A stretch of DNA of 7,268 bases, taken from JAHEFX01 sp964614585 (lineage in GTDB: Bacteria; Actinomycetota; Acidimicrobiia; Spongiisociales; JAENVV01). The notes under the pieces were generated by a model that was not told the origin of the DNA, ran no database searches, and was given only the letters and a program-made list of their open reading frames with translations. The translations under genes were made by a program, and so were the position numbers. The stretch is taken from assembly GCA_964614585.1 (NCBI GenBank), contig CAZTLW010000119.1, positions 1 through 7,268 on the forward strand, written 5' to 3'. Below are positions 1-4,735 of the stretch, piece by piece; positions within the stretch are counted from its first letter, which is position 1; each line of letters begins with the position of its first letter.

Positions 1-83
1 CCCCCCGGAGGGGGGATGGGCCCCACGGAGCGAAGCGGAGTGGGAGGGGGGAGCCCAACCGCCTCCGAGCGCCCGGAACGGGC
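1..83. other. GC-rich non-coding segment with inverted repeats
   Basis: I see no gene in this stretch. It contains a perfect hairpin at 1-15 (six C, loop GGA, six G). It also holds an imperfect palindrome at 22-44 in which CCCAC pairs with GTGGG and an inner GC/GC pair flanks a GAA loop, the two stems being separated by a symmetrical GGA/GGA internal loop. G-runs lie at 10-15, 18-20, 42-44 and 46-51. The segment is downstream of the VIT1-like gene on the minus strand, so the structures could act in transcription termination or mRNA 3'-end protection. What lies to the left is outside the window. Confidence 0.5.
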
Positions 84-85
84 TC
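67..85 (-). terminator. Possible terminator hairpin after the VIT1-like gene
   Basis: On the minus strand a 5-bp GC stem (GCCCG/CGGGC, positions 71-83) closes a three-base TTC loop. It can be extended by GAG/CTC across a two-base bulge to 67-85. The hairpin overlaps the TGA stop codon of the VIT1-like gene at 84-86. There is no T-tract, which is common for high-GC actinobacterial hairpins, so termination is inferred from position and shape only. Confidence 0.35.
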
Positions 86-617
86 ACGGCGCAGGACCAG
101 CCCCGCCCAGCGTCGAACTGAGGGCTCCGATGCCGAAGGCGACGCCGGCGGCGATGGCGCCGACGACGAGCATCTCCAGACCGCCTCGCAACCAGGCGAT
201 GTCCTCGTGCGCCGACGACCGGCCCGACCCGACCACGAACAGGGTCACCAGGGTCATGCCCGCCGCCACCGGGAATCGGAGGTCGTCGGGCAGGGGCACG
301 AGGTAGGCGACGAGGGGCACGGCACCGATCAGGACGAACCCCGCCAAGGTGGCGACACCCTTGCGGGCGGCGAGGAGTCGGCCGGTCTGCTCCTCGGGGT
401 CGCTGCGCTCGGCCAGGAAGTCGCTGGCAGCCATCGAGATGCCGTCGGCGAAGAGGCTTGCCAGCCCGAGGATGACGACGACCGAGTTGGCCAGCCGGGC
501 CCCTACGACCCCGGACACGATGGCGAACGTCGTGATGAGGCCGTCGTTGGAGCCGTAGACCAGTTCGGGGAGGTACTTGCGGACGAGCCGCGGCGCCCGG
601 GGTGATTCATCGGCCAT
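84..617 (-). CDS. Short VIT1/CCC1-family (DUF125) membrane protein, putative iron/manganese transporter
   Basis: A 177-residue integral membrane protein. Residues 18-30 carry the family's YGxxDG signature (ELVYGSNDGLITT, Asp25) leading into TM1 (about 22-43). TM2 (about 45-66) ends in the typical ADGISMAASDFLAE stretch. TM3 (87-107), TM4 (114-130) and TM5 (146-168) follow, giving the five-helix VIT1/CCC1 topology. Characterised relatives export Fe2+ or Mn2+ from the cytoplasm. Vacuolar VIT1 proteins carry a Glu-rich metal-binding domain between TM2 and TM3; here that loop is only about 20 residues (67-86), so this is the short form and the domain is absent. The ATG start is supported by an AGGGGG ribosome-binding site five bases upstream (623-628). 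It follows the M42 peptidase gene on the same strand after 70 bases containing a hairpin, so it may be transcribed separately. The family call is firm; substrate and direction are inferred. Confidence 0.85.
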   Translation of the reverse strand: MADESPRAPRLVRKYLPELVYGSNDGLITTFAIVSGVVGARLANSVVVILGLASLFADGISMAASDFLAERSDPEEQTGRLLAARKGVATLAGFVLIGAVPLVAYLVPLPDDLRFPVAAGMTLVTLFVVGSGRSSAHEDIAWLRGGLEMLVVGAIAAGVAFGIGALSSTLGGAGPAP

Positions 618-622
618 GCCGA

Positions 623-628
623 CCCCCT
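623..628 (-). promoter_or_regulatory. Ribosome-binding site of the VIT1-like gene
   Basis: The minus strand reads AGGGGG followed by TCGGC and the ATG. It differs by one base from AGGAGG and has 5-base spacing. It is worth noting because several other starts in this window have no Shine-Dalgarno sequence. Confidence 0.5.
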
Positions 629-672
629 ACCCGACGGCCCGGCTTCCGAATCACCCGCCGCTCGGCTCCCTG

Positions 673-687
673 GGGGCCGAAGGCCCC
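673..687 (-). terminator. Hairpin directly after the M42 peptidase stop codon
   Basis: On the minus strand the TGA stop (690-688) is followed at once by GGGGCC, loop TTC, GGCCCC: a perfect 6-bp all-GC stem. No T-tract follows. The position makes it a plausible terminator or mRNA-end stabiliser between the peptidase and VIT1-like genes. It would argue for separate transcription of the two, but read-through cannot be excluded. Confidence 0.45.
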
Positions 688-1794
688 TCAGTTCCGAGGT
701 TCCGCGGTTCCGTGGTTCGGGTTCGGCTCGAGCAGGTGCCGCTGGGTCTCGAACCTGGCCCGGAGCCGGTCCGACAGGTCCTCCCCCGACTCGTCCAGTC
801 GCCGCGCCACCGCCACCAGCAGCTCGACGAGACCCGCGTGGTCGTCGAGGGAGATGTACTCGGGGGCCGGTGCCGCCCCCCCATCGCCCGCCTCGACCCG
901 GTCGAGATCGCCCTGGTTGTGGTAATTGCCCAATGGGAGACAGACGCAGGTGGCGGCGAATCCGTGGGCGACGAAGGCCGTGGCCTCGCAGGCGCCACCG
1001 TCCATCAGCTTCCGCTGGGTGGGTCGGTCGAGGTCACCGGCGATGACGGACACCCGATCGGTGAGCTCGGGGGTGAACACGCTCACCCGGTCGGCGACCC
1101 GCACCACCGGCCCCGCACCGACGGGTGCCCAGTCGAAGGCGCGACTCGTCTCGAGACACACGAGACGGGCGTCGGCGGCGATCGTGCCCTCGACGCAGGC
1201 GGCGATGGCGCCGACGAAGCCCACCTCCTCGGCCCGGGTGAGGAGCAGGCCGACGTGGCCGAGGTCGGGATCGGTGCGGGTGCGCTCGAGCACCGACAGC
1301 GCCGCCGCCACCCCGGCGAGATCATCGCACCCCGGCGCCCGGAGGACGCCGTCGACGATGCCGAGGTCGGTCGGGTCGAAGTGCCACCGCCCGATCGTGC
1401 CCGGGGCCACGTCGAGGTCGACGGTGCCGACGCCGGCATCGGCGTCCCAGGTCGTCAGCGTCCCGACGACCGGCGCCCCGTCGATCGGGAAGAACTCGAC
1501 GGCGGGGGCGCCGTCGAAGTACGGCGCCCCCATGCCGCCGCGGAACGAGACCGCCCCGCCGTCCCCGGCCACGAAGCCGGGGTGGTCGAGGTGGGCCGTG
1601 ATCCACAGCGGGGGGCGGCGGGGCGGGTGTGGACCGGAGAGGACGAGGTTGCCGGCGGCGTCTCGCCGGATCGCCACGCCGGCCCGATCGGCCGCCCAGC
1701 GTTCGACGAAGGCGACGACCGCCTCCTCGCGCCCGGCAACGGTCGGCAGGTGGGTGAGGGCCTCGAGCCAGGCCCGGTCGTCATCGGTGAGCAT
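688..1794 (-). CDS. M42-type zinc metallo-aminopeptidase (MH clan)
   Basis: A 368-residue predicted cytosolic metallopeptidase of the glutamyl/deblocking aminopeptidase family, which removes N-terminal residues from peptides. The N-terminus (LTHLPTVAGREEAVVAFVER, then DAAGNLVL at 45-52) matches the M42 opening, in which a short helix precedes the GN-hydrophobic strand. Candidate dinuclear-metal ligands are visible in order: H68 and D70 (AHLDHPGF), bridging D157 (GCDDLAG), E189/E190 (RAEEVGFVGA; general base plus ligand), E215 (CLETS) and H292 (NYHNQ). Residues 80-150 would be the inserted beta dimerisation domain. I chose the ATG at 1794 because more upstream starts run into the divergent VOC gene, because the family fold begins here, and because a TACCGT box lies 7 bases upstream, as in leaderless actinobacterial mRNAs. 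The last dozen codons are built from short tandem repeats and are probably not part of the conserved fold. The substrate is unknown; another MH-clan exopeptidase is the main alternative. Confidence 0.85.
   Translation of the reverse strand: MLTDDDRAWLEALTHLPTVAGREEAVVAFVERWAADRAGVAIRRDAAGNLVLSGPHPPRRPPLWITAHLDHPGFVAGDGGAVSFRGGMGAPYFDGAPAVEFFPIDGAPVVGTLTTWDADAGVGTVDLDVAPGTIGRWHFDPTDLGIVDGVLRAPGCDDLAGVAAALSVLERTRTDPDLGHVGLLLTRAEEVGFVGAIAACVEGTIAADARLVCLETSRAFDWAPVGAGPVVRVADRVSVFTPELTDRVSVIAGDLDRPTQRKLMDGGACEATAFVAHGFAATCVCLPLGNYHNQGDLDRVEAGDGGAAPAPEYISLDDHAGLVELLVAVARRLDESGEDLSDRLRARFETQRHLLEPNPNHGTAEPRN
691..726. repeat. Short tandem repeat at the 3' end of the peptidase gene
   Basis: On the plus strand, three 8-base units (GTTCCGAG, GTTCCGCG, GTTCCGTG at 691-698, 699-706, 707-714) are followed by two 6-base units (GTTCGG at 715-720 and 721-726). 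They encode the tail EPNPNHGTAEPRN of the peptidase. Because the 8-base unit is not a multiple of three, a copy-number change would shift the frame and alter the tail. The repeat is seen directly; any variability is inference. Confidence 0.7.
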
Positions 1795-1801
1795 CGACGG
1801 G

Positions 1802-1807
1802 ACGGTA
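1802..1807 (-). promoter_or_regulatory. Candidate -10 box for a leaderless M42 peptidase transcript
   Basis: The minus strand reads TACCGT, then CCCGTCG, then the ATG at 1794. This fits the actinobacterial TAnnnT box placed so that transcription would begin at or beside the start codon. There is no Shine-Dalgarno sequence in front of this gene. No TTGACA-like -35 is visible at 17-18 bases, where the DNA is GC-rich and overlaps the divergent gene's start. The box lies within CGGTACCGTCC, an 11-mer also found upstream of the sigma factor gene. Confidence 0.45.
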
Positions 1808-1821
1808 CCGCCCCGGCCACG

Positions 1822-1827
1822 TAGCCT
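1822..1827 (+). promoter_or_regulatory. Candidate -10 box for a leaderless VOC-gene transcript
   Basis: TAGCCT is followed by GCGCGCC and the ATG at 1835. This is the same 7-base spacing as for the divergent peptidase gene, and again there is no Shine-Dalgarno sequence. No clear -35 box is visible. The two divergent -10 candidates are only 14 bases apart, so the two promoters would physically exclude one another. Confidence 0.4.
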
Positions 1828-1834
1828 GCGCGCC

Positions 1835-2269
1835 ATGGCCAACCCGATCCAGGTCACCTTCGATGCGGCCGACCCACCAGCCCTCGGCGCCTTCTGGGCC
1901 CTGGCGCTGGACTACGTCGAGCAACCGCCCCCCGACGGCCACGACTCGTGGGACGCCTGGTGCGAGGCGATGGGCATCCCCCCGGAGCGCCGCCGGGACG
2001 CCCATGCGATCGTGGATCCCACCGACGCCGGACCTCGAGTCTTCTTCCAACGGGTGCCCGAGGAGAAGGCCCACAAGAACCGGGTCCACCTCGACGTGTC
2101 CGTCTCGGGCGGACCGACCGTCTCGCTCGAGAACCGGCGCCCACTCGTCGACGACAAGGTGGCCGAGCTGGTGGCCGCCGGGGCCACCCAGATCGCCCGC
2201 TTCGATCGCGATGACGACTACTGGGTGGTGCTCACCGACCCCGAGGGCAACGAGTTCTGCGTGACCTGA
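1835..2269 (+). CDS. Glyoxalase/VOC-superfamily protein (Glyoxalase_6-like)
   Basis: A 144-residue soluble protein with a single VOC-type unit made of two beta-alpha-beta-beta-beta modules. The first module starts at VTFDAADPPALGAFWALALDY (residues 7-27), the family pattern in which a strand is followed by a helix containing FWxxxL. The second module starts at KNRVHLDVSV (81-90) and ends with the hallmark WVVLTDPEGNEFCVT (130-144), where DPEGNEFC carries the usual terminal acidic residue. Members of this clade are common in actinomycetes, mostly uncharacterised, and annotated as glyoxalase-like or bleomycin-resistance-like; a specific substrate cannot be read from sequence. The ATG at 1835 is chosen because it begins the conserved first strand and lies 7 bases after a TAGCCT box. 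An open frame continues upstream, but that part is antisense to the peptidase. The gene is divergent from the peptidase and convergent with sufC, 7 bases from its stop codon. Confidence 0.85.
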   Translation: MANPIQVTFDAADPPALGAFWALALDYVEQPPPDGHDSWDAWCEAMGIPPERRRDAHAIVDPTDAGPRVFFQRVPEEKAHKNRVHLDVSVSGGPTVSLENRRPLVDDKVAELVAAGATQIARFDRDDDYWVVLTDPEGNEFCVT

Positions 2270-2276
2270 GGGTCGG

Positions 2277-3074
2277 TCAGAAGGGCAGGTCGGTGAGGGT
2301 GTCGGCGACCGACGGCGTGGCGCCCGCCGGCGCCGGGGCCTCGATCCCGAGCCGCTCCCGAACCGCCTCGTAGCCACCGTCCTCCAGTTCGTCGGCCAAC
2401 TCGGGCCCCCCGGAGTCGACGATGCGACCACCCAGCATGATGTGCACGCGATCGACCGCCATGTACTGGAGGATCCGGGAGTAGTGGGTGATGACGAGGA
2501 TGCCGACGTCCGGCGAGCGCAGCTGCTCGACGGCCTCGGCGACCTGGCGCACGGCATCGATGTCGAGTCCCGAGTCGATCTCGTCGAGGACGGCGACCTT
2601 CGGGGAGAGGACCCCGATCTGGAACATCTCCGACCGCTTCTTCTCGCCGCCGGAAAGGTCGTCGTTGATGGCCCGACCCAGGAAGTCGGTCACCCCGAAG
2701 CGGTCGGCCTGCTCGGTGATCGTCGCCGCGAAGGCGTCGGCGTCGGCGCCGCGGGCGACGCCGACCTCGGCCATGAACTCGCCGAGACGGACGCCGGGGA
2801 TCTCGACGGGGTACTGGAAGGCCTGCTGGAGGCCGAGGGCGGCCCGCTCGTAGACCGGCTTGTCGAGGAGCTCGACGCCGTCGAGCGTCGCCGACCCGGA
2901 GACCTCGTAGGTGGACTTGCCGGTGAGGGCATGGCAGAGCGTCGACTTGCCGGAGCCGTTGGGGCCCATGAGGGCGTGCACCTCGCCGAACGGTACGTCG
3001 AGGTCGACGCCCTTCAGGATCTCGACCGAGCCGATGGAGGCCCGGAGGTCACGGATGGACAGGGCGACGGTCAT
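2277..3074 (-). CDS. sufC: SufC, ABC-type ATPase of the SUF Fe-S cluster assembly machinery
   Basis: A 265-residue cytosolic ATPase that, with SufB/SufD, drives assembly of iron-sulfur clusters on the scaffold. All nucleotide-binding motifs are present: Walker A GPNGSGKST (37-45), Q-loop Q87 (AFQYP), ABC signature LSGGEKKRSE (140-149), Walker B with catalytic E165 and D-loop (VLDEIDSGLD, 162-171) and H-loop H197 (ITHYSR). GGEKKR and DEIDSGLD are specific to SufC rather than to transport ATPases. Length is close to the usual 245-260, with a slightly longer, Ala/Pro-rich C-terminus (from about 245). The start is well fixed: AGGAGG four bases upstream (3079-3084) inside the ferredoxin gene, and an ATGA overlap with the ferredoxin stop codon indicating translational coupling. 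SufS and SufU, which often follow sufC, are absent; the next gene is convergent. The same frame stays open upstream to 3767, but that extension is antisense-type shadow sequence. Confidence 0.97.
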   Translation of the reverse strand: MTVALSIRDLRASIGSVEILKGVDLDVPFGEVHALMGPNGSGKSTLCHALTGKSTYEVSGSATLDGVELLDKPVYERAALGLQQAFQYPVEIPGVRLGEFMAEVGVARGADADAFAATITEQADRFGVTDFLGRAINDDLSGGEKKRSEMFQIGVLSPKVAVLDEIDSGLDIDAVRQVAEAVEQLRSPDVGILVITHYSRILQYMAVDRVHIMLGGRIVDSGGPELADELEDGGYEAVRERLGIEAPAPAGATPSVADTLTDLPF

Positions 3075-3391
3075 GCGTCCTCCTCGGGCAGGTCCAGGTA
3101 GAGCATCCCCTCGTCGACCCGGGCGGGGTAGGCGGGGACGGGCTTGGAGGCGGGCAGGGTCTCGGCGGCACCGGTGGCGAGGTCGAACTCGGCGCCGTGG
3201 CGCGGGCATTCGACCGAGGTGTCCCAGACGGTGCCCTCCGACAGCGAGGCCTCGGCGTGCGAGCAGCGGTCGCCGACGGCGTACACGGCGCCGGCGACCT
3301 TGAAGATGGCGATCCGGTGGGAGCCCACGTCGACACGCACGCCGCGGCCCTCGGGCAGCTCGGCGGTGGCGGCGATCTTCGTCCAGGCCAT
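3071..3391 (-). CDS. Rieske-type [2Fe-2S] ferredoxin of the suf cluster
   Basis: A 106-residue soluble Rieske protein. The cluster ligands are C43 and H45 (RCSH) and C62 and H65 (ECPRHGAEFD), a CxH-16-CxxH arrangement as in the ferredoxin components of ring-hydroxylating dioxygenases. FDLATGAAETLPASKPVPAYP (69-89) is the usual strand after the second ligand pair. Proteins of this type are frequently labelled non-heme iron oxygenase ferredoxin subunit. However, the gene lies between sufD and sufC in the arrangement I recall from other actinomycete suf operons, and no oxygenase gene is nearby. A role as electron donor or accessory protein in Fe-S assembly is therefore more likely, though unproven. 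It overlaps sufD by one base (TGATG) and sufC by four (ATGA), so the three genes are almost certainly one transcript. An AGGGG-type ribosome-binding site lies about 8 bases before the ATG. Confidence 0.93.
   Translation of the reverse strand: MAWTKIAATAELPEGRGVRVDVGSHRIAIFKVAGAVYAVGDRCSHAEASLSEGTVWDTSVECPRHGAEFDLATGAAETLPASKPVPAYPARVDEGMLYLDLPEEDA
3079..3084 (-). promoter_or_regulatory. Strong ribosome-binding site of sufC
   Basis: AGGAGG on the minus strand lies four bases before the sufC ATG and inside the last codons of the Rieske gene. It fixes the sufC start and favours efficient reinitiation at the ATGA overlap. Confidence 0.8.
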
Positions 3392-4626
3392 CAGACTCGC
3401 CCCTCGGCCTGGGCGGCCTCGTACTTGGCGTTGACGGCGTCGCGGACGGGACCGCGGACCTGGGTCGACGGGAGCTCGTCGAGGATCTCCTCGAAGAAGC
3501 CATGCACCATGACCCGCTCGGCGTGGTCGCGGGGCAGGCCACGGGACATGAGGTAGTAGAGCGGTTCCTCCTCGAGCTGGCCGACGCTGGAGCCGTGGCC
3601 GCAGACGACGTCGTCGCAGAGGATCTCGAGGTTGGGCACCGACTGGGCCCGGGCATCGTCGGAGAGCACGAGGTTGCGGTTGGTCTCGAACGCCGAGGTG
3701 CGGGTGGCGTCCTCCTCGATCCGCAGGAGACCCGTGAAGACCGACGAGGCACGGTCCTCGACCGCACCCTTCAGGAAGACATTGGAGGAGGTGTTCCGGC
3801 CGGCGTGGCGCATCACCACCCGATAGTCGAGGGTCTGGTCGCCGTCACCGAACGAGAGCCCGTCGATGTCGGCGGACGACCCGTCGCCCTCGAGGTCGAC
3901 CCGCAGGTCGAGGCGGCCGAGGGCGGCGCCGAGGCCGACCTCGCCGATCCGGGCGGACGTGTCCCGGCCGAGGACCAGCCGTTCGTAGGCGGTGGCGCGG
4001 GTCTCGCCGCCCCAGGTCTGGACGGTCGTGACGTCGATGCCGGCACCGTCGCCGACCGAGATGTCGAGGCGGGGGACGACCGCCCGGAACCCGTCCGGGG
4101 ATCGATACACCACGACGACGGCACCCCGGGCGAGGTCGTCGACGCGCACGGCGACATGGGGGTAGGTGACGACGTCGGTGGCGACGGCCTGCACGTCGAC
4201 CACCACGGGTGCGGCGAGTTCCACCCCGCGACGGATCCGGACGAGCACGCCGTCGGTGGCATGGGCGAGGCTGGCGGCCGAGAGGCGGTCCCGGTCGGGG
4301 GACATCCCGGCGGCCAGCGCCGCCGCGAGCGACGGGGCGAGGCCGTCACCGACGTCGGCGAATCGGACGACGTCGATGCCCTCGGCATCGACGGACACGT
4401 CGGTAACGGCACCGTCGACGACGGTGATGCGGGCGGCGGCGTCGACGAGGGCCTCGACCACGGCATCGGGGCCCATCGGCGCCGAGGGCGAGGCGGGGGC
4501 GGTCAGCGCTTCGGGGTCGAAGCCGAGGTCGACGTACTTCCAGTGCTCGAGCTTCTCGGTGGGGGTCGGCAATGAGGCGAATACCGAGGCCCCTTCGGCG
4601 CGTCGGGCGTCGAGATCGGCGGTCAC
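3391..4626 (-). CDS. sufD: SufD, Fe-S cluster assembly scaffold subunit
   Basis: A 411-residue cytosolic protein of the SufB/SufD beta-helix family, partner of SufB and SufC in the scaffold complex. The N-terminal helical part contains the family's EHWKYVDL motif (27-34). A long beta-helical core runs from about 110 to 340. The C-terminal helical domain carries the hallmark VPNLEILCDDVVCGHGSSVGQL, with C342 and H344 corresponding to the conserved CxHG pair of E. coli SufD (C358, H360), followed by YYLMSRGL (357-364). The length and the lack of SufB-specific cysteine motifs make it SufD. The start is GTG at 4626: a GGAGG site (4637-4641) lies 10 bases upstream, the fold begins here, and no ATG occurs before residue 51. 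The gene follows a lipoprotein gene by 85 bases rather than the expected sufB, so it heads this suf unit, probably from its own promoter near 4664-4669. Confidence 0.95.
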   Translation of the reverse strand: MTADLDARRAEGASVFASLPTPTEKLEHWKYVDLGFDPEALTAPASPSAPMGPDAVVEALVDAAARITVVDGAVTDVSVDAEGIDVVRFADVGDGLAPSLAAALAAGMSPDRDRLSAASLAHATDGVLVRIRRGVELAAPVVVDVQAVATDVVTYPHVAVRVDDLARGAVVVVYRSPDGFRAVVPRLDISVGDGAGIDVTTVQTWGGETRATAYERLVLGRDTSARIGEVGLGAALGRLDLRVDLEGDGSSADIDGLSFGDGDQTLDYRVVMRHAGRNTSSNVFLKGAVEDRASSVFTGLLRIEEDATRTSAFETNRNLVLSDDARAQSVPNLEILCDDVVCGHGSSVGQLEEEPLYYLMSRGLPRDHAERVMVHGFFEEILDELPSTQVRGPVRDAVNAKYEAAQAEGRV

Positions 4627-4636
4627 GGTCGGCGGT

Positions 4637-4641
4637 CCTCC
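4637..4641 (-). promoter_or_regulatory. Ribosome-binding site deciding the GTG start of sufD
   Basis: GGAGG on the minus strand lies 10 bases before the GTG at 4626-4624. The spacing is slightly long, but it is the only purine-rich site in the gap and no ATG is available near the beginning of the SufD fold. Confidence 0.6.
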
Positions 4642-4663
4642 GTCGATGGCTGGCTGGCGGCCG

Positions 4664-4669
4664 ATGGTA
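4664..4669 (-). promoter_or_regulatory. Candidate -10 box for the suf transcript
   Basis: The minus strand reads CCGGTACCATCGG, containing TACCAT, a TAnnnT box 37 bases before the sufD GTG. This would give a leader of roughly 30 bases that includes the GGAGG site. No convincing -35 is visible. The sequence resembles the CGGTACCGTC elements in front of the peptidase and sigma factor genes. Confidence 0.35.
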
Positions 4670-4703
4670 CCGGTGGCCTCGCGGCTATCCCGGGGCGGTC
4701 GGC

Positions 4704-4735
4704 GACGGCGCTCAGGCGGTGGGTCGGAGCGCGTC
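4704..4735 (-). terminator. Possible terminator hairpin spanning the end of the lipoprotein gene
   Basis: GACG-CGCTC (4704-4713, with G4708 bulged) pairs with GAGCGCGTC (4727-4735): nine base pairs around a 13-base loop that contains the lipoprotein gene's stop codon region. There is no T-tract, and the right arm is coding. If functional, it would separate the lipoprotein transcript from sufD. The pairing is seen directly; the role is inferred. Confidence 0.3.

Noticed and set aside
7..51. G-quadruplex from the G-runs at the left edge
   Set aside because: Four runs exist, but one connecting loop is about 21 bases and the same bases form competing GC hairpins. The window edge also hides the context.
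577..1824. A 415-codon plus-strand open frame opposite the peptidase gene
   Set aside because: The opposite strand encodes a complete M42 peptidase with all metal ligands; this frame has only low-complexity G/E/R/D-rich sequence.
2234..2277. Inverted repeat ACCGACCC/GGGTCGGT as a shared terminator of the convergent VOC and sufC genes
   Set aside because: The 8-bp arms are perfect, but the loop is 28 bases, the left arm is inside coding sequence and there is no T-tract. The inner GACC/GGTC stem is only 4 bp.
3075..3767. Extension of the sufC frame upstream, as a larger fusion protein
   Set aside because: The extension is R/P/S-rich shadow sequence over the ferredoxin and sufD genes. The SufC fold begins at the ATG preceded by AGGAGG.
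84..4626. An iron-homeostasis island joining the VIT1-like transporter to the suf genes
   Set aside because: A peptidase and an oppositely oriented VOC gene lie between them, and no shared operator or Fur-like site is visible, so proximity alone does not support it.
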